A stretch of 64,000 nucleotides of DNA from Tribonema minus. Its lineage: Eukaryota; Sar; Xanthophyceae; Tribonematales; Tribonemataceae. Below are positions 60,101 to 64,000 of this stretch, in pieces. Numbering within the stretch: the first letter of the stretch is position 1; every line of letters starts with the position of its first letter. The translations under genes were made by a program, and so were the position numbers. The notes beneath the pieces were generated by a model. That model ran no database searches. It was not told where the DNA came from and saw only the letters and a program-made list of their open reading frames with translations. The stretch lies in the NCBI GenBank assembly GCA_017506865.1, contig JAFCMP010000521.1:248001-312000 (forward strand), written 5' to 3'.

Positions 60101-63100
60101 TGCCCACAACTTATGAGGGGGGGGACAGCGGTTCGGCAGAGGGCCGCGGCGGCGCAACTGTAAAAACAGTTGAAGTGCTCGAGAACGGTGAAGTTGCAAA
60201 CTCACTATCAGCACTGCTGCCGAACGACAGGCACCTTAGAAGCTGACTGCACGCGCCAATTAACGGCGACCGCCGGTCGTGCAGGCAGTGCATGGACGGC
60301 TGGCAGCGCAAACAGACGCGATGGCTGCGCACACTGTCTAGCAGGTCATCAACGCTCGGTAGTTGCGCATTCTTGCAAGATAGCTGCTGCTGCTTGCTGC
60401 TTGCAGCGGCAACAACTCATGAACATCAATACCTGCACGCGTCTCCAGCGGCACAACACGCTGCAGGCAGCACGTCGATAAGCAGTGTGCTGAGCAGCCA
60501 GCGGGGGCGTCTACACGTGTTGAGCGCTGCAGCAACGGTAGCGCTGCTGTCCCCCAAGGAATGCTTTTGCTCTCTGGTTCAGCTGACCGAATGTGAGAGT
60601 CACAGTTGCAGTTGAAGATTGGGGGTTTGAGTACTGCGCGCACCTGTGAAGAGGGACGCGAAGGCCATCGCGATGACGGCCTTGCGCACCATGTACAAGT
60701 ACATCTCGCAGTTGCTGCGAGCAGAAGCGCCGGGCGGGCAGGGAGAACAGCGGCCAAAAGCCAAGGAAAAACCAGCGGGTTCAGATATGGGAACGCGAGC
60801 CTATGATGAAAGAGACTGGACAGTGCTCAACTCTAAGGCTTGGCGATTGCCGCGAGGCGACAGCCACGACATGAGCACTTCATAAAAGAAGCAGCTCTGT
60901 CGAGAACATTCGAAGCTACATACTTCAAGCTGTGTAACTTCAAGTGCTTCTCATGCACTTGAGAGCATTACATAGCACACCGATTGTGAGACGCGAACGC
61001 CTCCTGCCTCGACGGCTTGTACCATAAAGAATCGAAATCAGTGTAGCACACAGTCCGCACACAAGAAATGGAGCTTGCGGTAAATGAGCATTAGTGCATA
61101 GCTGGAAAAGTCTGGCGAAACGTTCGATAGCCGTCACCAGTACACGTACGGGTGCACAAGCACCATCTTGCTGCTGAGTCTGCCACCAAGGTCGCCTGGC
61201 GACTGTGAGCGCAGGCCGCGAGGCAGACGCTTCAGATACAAAAAGCACTCGGCGGTCCACTCTACACAATTTCTGAGCCTCCCAAGGTGCAAAGGTACTA
61301 TGCGGGCGACTTCACATGCCTCAGATGACGTTGCCTGTCGTACGGCCTGCCGCCGCCCCCTTTGCGCGGCGTCGCGACAGGGCGCAGGCGAGGGTGTGCG
61401 CGCGCGCGCGACACGTGTGCTTTATGCGCCAGACCATGTGCTTACTGGCCCATTGATCTGGAAACTGCTGCTGTGCACTGCCGCAAAAGCAAATCTCAAT
61501 GATACTAGCTGAGGGCGCAAACAAGCCCAGACGACCGACGTCGCCCTGACAACAGGCACCTATGTCTTGTCTCAACATCACACAGTGTCCCTCACGCGCG
61601 CCAAATGACCCCCCCCCCCCCCCCCCCCCCCCCCCGCACAACAGCCCCCCTCGTCCACTCCTGCACACCACTGTCGCCCCCGCTCCGCCGCCGACACCGA
61701 AACCGCATAAACTCCACCTCGCTGAGCACTGCCGCGTGATGCTACGCTGCAGCTATTCGCTCACCTGTCTAGCGCAGTGTAAGACGCCAGAGCGCGGCCG
61801 CCACCCCCCTGCGCGCTCATCCGCCCCCCCTCCAGTCCTGAACTTGTAACTGCCGCAGTGCCGCTGCTGCCCCGCCCACTGCTGCAGCCGCCACCGCCGC
61901 CGCCGCCGCTGCTGCTGTCGCCTGAGGACTGCGACCGGTGGCTCCTTTTGGTCACGGAGGCGGTGGCGCTGCTGCCGCCTTCGCCGCTGCCGCCGGTGCC
62001 GCTGCTGCTGCCGCTGCTGCTGCCGCTGCCGCCGCTGCTGCTGCCGCGGCGCGCGCTGCCGCCGCCGTCGCCACGGTCATTCGAGCTCGCCGCCGCCGCC
62101 GCCGTCGCCGCGGCGCGCATCGCGCGCGCGTGGCGCAGCAGCGGCCAGCAGAACGCTGTCGCGAAGGCTACGTGGCACGCCGTCTCGAGCACCCACATCG
62201 GGACGAAGGCGGCGCTCGGAAACGTGTTGACGCACGCGAGCGCGGCGACGCGGCGGCGGAACGCCGCGGCGTCTGCATGAAGAGCGACGGCGTGAGCGCG
62301 AGGGGCACGGCGCACAGCGCGAGCAGCGCTGCGCACGCGGCGCGCCAGCGCGGCCAGCGCGGGTTGAGCACGTTCGCCGCGTCCGCGCGCAGCAGCAGGT
62401 GGAGGAACGCGAGGCCCGTACTCAGGTTGCGGAGGACGCCCCAGGCCTGTCGGGGGGGGGGGGGGGGGGGGGGGGGGGCAGGGGAGTGATTGCGCGAAGG
62501 CGGTGCGGTCTCAGACTAGACTCAGCGGGAGGTCTGGCGGCACTTGACAAGCGTCGGCAGACGTGCGGGTGGTGTATAGCCGCATTTGGGGGTTGCCGCG
62601 CTGGGTGCGGCGGAACTTGCGCGCGCAGCGTAGAGGGCCCCGCAGCTCGTGCATTGCGGGTATCGCTGCGGCTGACCTCGCGCGCCAAGGGGGCGCAGAC
62701 GCGCGCACCGACAATCAGCGCGCCGCGACAGCGGTTTGCGTATGCGCCGCCGCAAAAGTGACTCTGAGTGCGGAGCGCGCCGCCGCACCGCAAGGCAATA
62801 ATCGCCTGCTCACTGGCGTAGACAAGGTGATTGCGCGCGAAGAGGGGTCGAAGATGCGGTCTACCGGGAAGTAAGCGATTCACTCACGCTCTCACTGTCG
62901 CAGTAACTCAATGACTCACCATGGCTGATCGTGCTCAAAGATGCGGTTCTGCCGGGAAGTGAGCGAGCCACTCAATCACACACTCACCCACTCACTCAAC
63001 GACTCACATAGCTGATCTTGCACACGGAGGGGTCGAAGATGCGGCCCGCCAGGAAGTACGAGATCTCCCAGACCGAGCTGATGACCGTCAGCAGCGCCGC

Positions 63101-64000
63101 GACCGCCGCCGTCGCCATGAGCGGCGTGCGCTTCCCATAGATGAAGATGCGCTCCGCAAAGAAGAAGAGCGCCTGCGCGTGCAACGGCGGAGACGCACGG
63201 CGTGGCGGTTCAAGGTTGAGATTGGGAGGACGTGTCAGTGCGCGCAGTGGCGCAGGCGTTGGGGTTTAGCATCAGCCTGAGGGCTGGAGCTTTGTCCGCA
63301 AAAGCGCGAGGGAGCGGTGGCGGCGTCGCATGCATTGGCTCTGAGTGGCGGCGCGGGGGAGCGTGTGTCGAGCGCTGCTGGGGACTCCTGACCCGTGCTG
63401 TCACGCGCGCCCGTGCTACTGCGCACCGTAGTTGACCCCAATCAGTGATTTCGTTTTTTTACTGCAGCAGCCACTGTCCGCAGAGCCCAGCCAGATTTCA
63501 CGATACAGGGTCTGAAGGCAGAAAGTGCTAAAAAAGAGGTATGCCGTCCCTCGAGAGAGTGGTTTCACTGGTACAATACAGCATGCAGCGACGCTAGAGC
63601 TGACTTTCAAGATAGGTAATTCGACGGCATAGGTGACACCGTGCACTTCCAATGGTGAGGAATTGGCCTTGCTGCGCTGAAGCAACTGAACAGCCGGTGG
63701 TCCATAGCTGATCACTGAGCAGCGACTGCTACTTTGTGCCAACCTACTGTGCCACCCCCTTCAAGTGGCATGTTTCTGTTTTTAATATGATGCGCCTTTA
63801 TATTTGCACGAGCGTGCTTCATTCATGGCTGCGGCGACGCATGCATGCACTCACTTCTTTTGCAGTGGGTGGTCACACGCAAGTGAGCACGTCACACCAG
63901 GGAAAGGGAAAAGCAATGGCACACCGAAGAAGCAGAAGTTGTGATAGACAATTTGTGGCACTTGCCTGGGCCGCAAACAGCAGTGTGATGGTCGTGGTGA
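39162..64000 (-). CDS. 7TM - RGS - GRK-type kinase - CaaX protein (5' end outside window)
   Basis: Seventeen exons in transcription order: 64000-63966 (partial), 63172-63008, 62446-61765, 60714-60644, 59598-59324, about 52403-52221, 51879-51656, 51326-50868, 49763-48578, 46579-46394, 45128-45051, 44150-44023, 42976-42805, 42113-42063, 40696-40556, 40066-39999 and 39348-39162. Intron phases agree at every join except one frame change inside 62446-61765. About 1430 residues are visible: seven hydrophobic segments, an RGS domain, a full AGC kinase of GRK type and C-terminal CAVS. In animals a GRK is a separate cytosolic enzyme that phosphorylates active receptors; here receptor-like and kinase parts are collinear. 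The alternative is two adjacent genes, with the kinase gene starting at ATG 52418. Nine phase-compatible exons carry the kinase domain, so that half is secure; the fusion is an inference. Confidence 0.7.
39999..40066 (-). CDS. Exon: AGC C-tail PPF motif
   Basis: 68 bases: [20 protein letters not shown] then IG. PPFVP..D is the conserved turn at the end of AGC kinase domains; NRDINA resembles GRK text. Enters in phase 0 after CCCCCCAG; leaves in phase 2 at GGCAG|GTATGT. Confidence 0.85.
40556..40696 (-). CDS. Exon: kinase C-lobe end
   Basis: 47 codons, phase 0 on both sides: [62 protein letters not shown] is the C-lobe signature of AGC kinases. This is the parent of the seven-copy array just upstream. 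Confidence 0.9.
40697..41875 (-). repeat. Seven acceptor-edge copies of exon 40556-40696
   Basis: The first 45-50 exon bases (coding [15 protein letters not shown]) with the CAACAG acceptor recur upstream at about 40770, 40875, 41076, 41202, 41399, 41599 and 41799. The last three are essentially perfect 200-bp tandem repeats. Partial units lacking the exon part lie between them (about 40998, 41312, 41517 and 41717). Two copies also end in GTGAC, a possible donor, after the last codon. Confidence 0.95.
42063..42113 (-). CDS. Exon: short kinase segment before the G helix
   Basis: 17 codons, [17 protein letters not shown], phase 0 on both sides, between TTTGCAG and CACCCG|GTGAGG. It corresponds to the segment of animal GRKs between the 'PFR' loop and the helix with 'A..L...LL.KD'. 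Confidence 0.75.
42680..42804 (-). repeat. Donor-edge copy of exon 42805-42976 (period ~109 bp)
   Basis: Plus-strand 'cgacgacgcaccttctc' and 'ggaatggtctcgatgcacca' then 'gttcttggcgcgctccgtgc' occur at 42684-42750 and again at 42794-42858. There are very few differences over about 70 bases, and the donor in the copy (AAG|GTGCGT) is intact. Confidence 0.9.
42805..42976 (-). CDS. Exon: activation segment end and F helix
   Basis: Entered in phase 2 after GCTCGTCAG (GG|G); left in phase 0 at GAGAAG|GTGCGT. It reads [20 protein letters not shown], then [20 protein letters not shown] and [18 protein letters not shown]. The usual APE is APD here. DWFSLGC is the invariant F-helix Asp motif. Confidence 0.85.
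43355..44022 (-). repeat. Array of donor-edge copies of exon 44023-44150
   Basis: Plus-strand 'gtgccgcaggcgcccgtcag' of the exon (44029) recurs at 43768, and in weaker form at 43363 and about 43890. Each is followed by 'gggctcaccctgc'-like text. Intron text 'cggtacacttttgacacag' recurs at about 43590, 43698, 43838 and 43955. The copy at 43760 keeps a good donor (GCGAGG|GTAAGT on the minus strand). Confidence 0.85.
44023..44150 (-). CDS. Exon: catalytic loop and metal-binding motif
   Basis: It reads [31 protein letters not shown] and [20 protein letters not shown] holds the catalytic Asp and Asn. SDMG replaces the usual DFG and corresponds to the DLG of animal GRKs. Enters in phase 0 after CCCTTTCAG; leaves in phase 2 at GCGCGG|GTAAGT. 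Both edges are tandemly copied in the flanking introns. Confidence 0.9.
44151..44480 (-). repeat. Two acceptor-edge copies of exon 44023-44150 (period ~128 bp)
   Basis: The exon start plus acceptor ('gcttgaggtcgcggtagacg' then 'aggtcctga' on the plus strand, 44127-44154) recurs at 44260-44285 ('cttgagatcgcgatagacgg') and 44381-44409 ('gcttgagaatgcggtagatg'). Intron text 'cacgcgcgt..caag.aaagtt' followed by 'agaggag' accompanies each (44174, 44303, 44433). Confidence 0.9.
45051..45128 (-). CDS. Exon: kinase alphaE helix, GC donor
   Basis: 26 codons ([26 protein letters not shown]) after CCCCCCGCAG. To join [11 protein letters not shown] in the next exon the donor must be CAG|GCGAGA, so this is a GC-AG intron. 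Phase 0 on both sides. Confidence 0.8.
46040..46393 (-). repeat. Donor-edge copy of exon 46394-46579 (period ~343 bp)
   Basis: The plus-strand text 'cctgcgacaggcagcccgac' at 46050 mirrors the exon end 'cctgcgacaggtggaagccc' at 46393. Flanking intron text ('caggtcgcgc.cgatgcacat' at 46090 and 46303) is duplicated with it. Confidence 0.75.
46394..46579 (-). CDS. Exon: kinase N-lobe (alphaC helix to hinge)
   Basis: 62 codons, phase 0 on both sides, between GCGCTCAG and TCGCAG|GTGCGT. It reads [40 protein letters not shown] and [20 protein letters not shown]. The Glu of NER is the alphaC partner of the catalytic Lys. LMTGGDL..H is the AGC/GRK hinge. A donor-edge copy lies at about 46046-46070. 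Confidence 0.85.
48578..49763 (-). CDS. Exon: disordered linker, end of RGS, kinase P-loop and Lys
   Basis: 395 codons, entered in phase 2 after ATGCTGCAG and left in phase 0 at ATGAAG|GTGAGC. The first ~300 residues are Ala/Ser/Gly-rich. The end is ordered: RGS terminal helices ([37 protein letters not shown]) run directly into the kinase start. The P-loop reads GRGGFGAV and the catalytic Lys is in LYAMK. The RGS-to-kinase transition without a gap is the signature layout of GRKs. Confidence 0.8.
50868..51326 (-). CDS. Exon: RGS insertion, helical then low-complexity
   Basis: The acceptor CAACGCTCAG lies behind a 19-base poly-C tract. It enters in phase 2 and leaves in phase 2 at CCAAG|GTGAGC. 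A His-rich start (RHHHHKQRR) is followed by a helix ([17 protein letters not shown]) like the mid-RGS helix of GRKs, then about 90 Gly/Ser/Arg-rich residues. This makes the RGS domain much longer than in animal GRKs. Confidence 0.55.
51656..51879 (-). CDS. Exon: RGS domain core
   Basis: Entered in phase 0 after CTCCTCCCCAG and left in phase 2 at GCACAG|GTGAGC. It reads [20 protein letters not shown] then [20 protein letters not shown] and IIEVYLL. This matches the RGS pattern of an F-x-x-F-C helix followed by the 'vnF...I..f' helix, as in GRKs. RGS domains bind active G-alpha. The end of the exon becomes Ala/Ser-rich. Confidence 0.75.
52221..52403 (-). CDS. Exon: start of RGS domain
   Basis: It ends CTACATG|GTGAGC in phase 0 and reads [20 protein letters not shown] then [15 protein letters not shown], the first RGS helices. 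The 5' limit is uncertain. A phase-0 acceptor GAGCTACAG|GAT at 52403 would join the segment-7 exon (donor 59324, phase 0). If instead the kinase gene starts here, ATG 52418 gives [14 protein letters not shown]. The frame stays open upstream to about 52570, overlapping the edge of the tandem units. Confidence 0.6.
52511..54893 (-). repeat. 2.4 kb tandem unit 1
   Basis: One of three head-to-tail units in the intron between the segment-7 exon and the RGS exons. In transcription order it holds a decayed 3' part of the segment-7 exon (the [11 protein letters not shown] text near 54820-54840), a (GCC)n tract, about 2 kb of intron, and an end at GAGGCTGCC next to the RGS exon. A (GGCAGC)n run at 53921-53977 and a short GGGGGCCCCC hairpin near 52757 are shared with the other units. 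Confidence 0.85.
54894..57301 (-). repeat. 2.4 kb tandem unit 2
   Basis: The same unit as 52511-54893, with only scattered differences over long stretches. It begins at the same 'cagcctctacggcaagcaag'. The (GGCAGC)n run is expanded to about 105 bases (56302-56406). At its unit boundary, read in transcription order, lies CTAAT, a pyrimidine tract CCCCTCCTCACAG and then the exon-derived AGGGGGAAGG, so an acceptor signal sits exactly at the junction. Confidence 0.9.
57302..59470 (-). repeat. 2.4 kb tandem unit 3, running into the parent exon
   Basis: It begins 'cagcctctacggcaagcaag' like the other units and stays similar to about 58480. It is more diverged from 58550 and merges with the genuine exon at about 59324-59470. 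The (GGCAGC)n run is short and interrupted here (58700-58775). This unit is therefore the parent locus from which units 1 and 2 derive, or the one that diverged first. Confidence 0.8.
59324..59598 (-). CDS. Exon: end of segment 6, segment 7 and Gly-rich tail
   Basis: Entered in phase 1 after GCCGCCGCAG and left in phase 0 at GCGGAG|GTGCGT. It reads [20 protein letters not shown], then segment 7 ([15 protein letters not shown]) and [10 protein letters not shown], then a Gly/Arg-rich tail of about 40 residues to KCAAE. The tail is presumably cytoplasmic and leads to the RGS domain. Both edges of this exon are duplicated: two acceptor-side copies upstream and copies of its 3' part in the 2.4 kb units downstream. 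Confidence 0.6.
59600..59945 (-). repeat. Two acceptor-edge copies of exon 59324-59598
   Basis: The first ~60 exon bases with the preceding acceptor recur at about 59713-59783 and 59876-59940. The shared plus-strand text is 'gacgcccgcctcg', 'gaggacggcgaggaccgcgc' and 'agacgg'. Periods are about 169 and 153 bp. The first copy keeps GTCGCAG|CCGTCTGC; the second is more decayed. G-rich tracts separate the units. Confidence 0.85.
60644..60714 (-). CDS. Exon: hydrophobic segment 6
   Basis: 71 bases from TGCTCGCAG| to TTCACAG|GTGCGC. Entered in phase 2 and left in phase 1, it joins both neighbours exactly. It reads [20 protein letters not shown] then LFT. With the next exon it forms a long hydrophobic helix ([20 protein letters not shown]). 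Confidence 0.6.
61765..62446 (-). CDS. Exon: hydrophobic segments 3-5 and Ser/Gly-rich loop, with a frame change
   Basis: The exon starts after a 28-base poly-C tract and CGACAG. In frame 1 it reads segment 3 ([17 protein letters not shown]) and segment 4 ([20 protein letters not shown]). Around 62285-62300 the sensible reading moves to another frame: [13 protein letters not shown], segment 5 ([19 protein letters not shown]), then a long Ala/Ser/Gly-rich stretch and YTALD, ending GACAG|GTGAGC in phase 2. One base appears to be missing. A sequencing or assembly error in this GC-rich stretch is likeliest; a broken allele is also possible. The Ser/Gly stretch occupies the position of the third cytoplasmic loop. 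Confidence 0.6.
62447..62480 (-). other. Long poly-C tract forming the polypyrimidine tract of an acceptor
   Basis: A run of about 28 C (read on the minus strand) lies directly before CGACAG and the exon at 62446. Comparable runs precede the exons at 51326 (-) and 8776 (+). Confidence 0.7.
62830..63007 (-). repeat. Two donor-edge copies of exon 63008-63172
   Basis: On the plus strand 'gaggggtcgaagatgcgg' of the exon (63027-63044) recurs at 62842 with 'ccgggaagta' behind it. A more decayed copy ('gctgatcgtgctcaaagatg') lies at about 62923-62960. The intervening text is a 'cactcac'-rich simple repeat. Confidence 0.75.
63008..63172 (-). CDS. Exon: hydrophobic segments 1 (end) and 2
   Basis: 55 codons, phase 0 on both sides, between GCACGCGCAG and AGCTAT|GTGAGT. 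Segment 1 ends [10 protein letters not shown] basic turn (YGKRTP) follows, then segment 2 ([20 protein letters not shown]) and a loop ending CKISY. The arrangement fits a short basic cytoplasmic loop between helices 1 and 2. Two decayed donor-edge copies lie just downstream. Confidence 0.65.
63966..64000 (-). CDS. Exon: start of hydrophobic segment 1 (partial)
   Basis: It reads [11 protein letters not shown] and ends at GCCCAG|GCAAGT, a consensus-type GC donor, in phase 0. Joined to the exon at 63172 it gives one uninterrupted membrane helix ([20 protein letters not shown]). Confidence 0.6.

Noticed and set aside
1..64000. rRNA, tRNA or other structured RNA genes
   Set aside because: No cloverleaf-like A/B-box spacing or conserved rRNA text was noticed by eye. 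A tRNA or covariance-model scan would be needed to exclude them.

Overview
This window reads as nuclear DNA of a eukaryotic alga or other protist, probably a haptophyte or stramenopile. Exons are strongly GC-rich and lie in long introns of lower GC. Introns follow GT-AG rules, with a few GC-AG. There are TTAGGG-like tracts, a secreted EGF-type protein family, a VPS9 Rab5 exchange factor and a GRK-type AGC kinase. The lineage is inferred. No rRNA, tRNA, CRISPR array or bacterial operon was seen. All gene models were built by hand from frame, splice sites and intron phase.

Layout: 1-1362 (+) last exons of an unrecognised gene. 2554-3901 (-) a two-exon GCK-like cysteine-rich protein. 5132-11610 (+) a VPS9-domain protein. 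12228-17975 (+) and 29143-34184 (+) two tandem paralogues of a large secreted EGF/beta-sandwich-repeat protein, each with one intron at the same place. The first paralogue's intron holds a TA-flanked MITE. The 11 kb between the paralogues holds decayed repeats, telomere-like tracts and a few doubtful exons. 34185-39161 has no convincing gene. 39162-64000 (-) is one long multi-exon locus running off the window edge.

The long minus-strand locus is the most interesting gene. Its exons, in transcription order and with matching intron phases, encode seven hydrophobic segments, an RGS domain, a complete GRK-type kinase domain and a C-terminal CaaX box (CAVS). If it is one transcript, it is a receptor fused to its own G-protein regulator and its own receptor kinase. 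The join across the intron from 59323 to about 52404 is the one uncertain link.

A second striking pattern crosses unrelated genes. The edges of exons, with their splice sites, are tandemly copied into the neighbouring introns. At least nine exons in three genes show this, with one to seven decaying copies of the acceptor or donor side. Units range from about 100 bp to 2.4 kb. The copies form arrays of pseudo-exons with intact or nearly intact splice signals.
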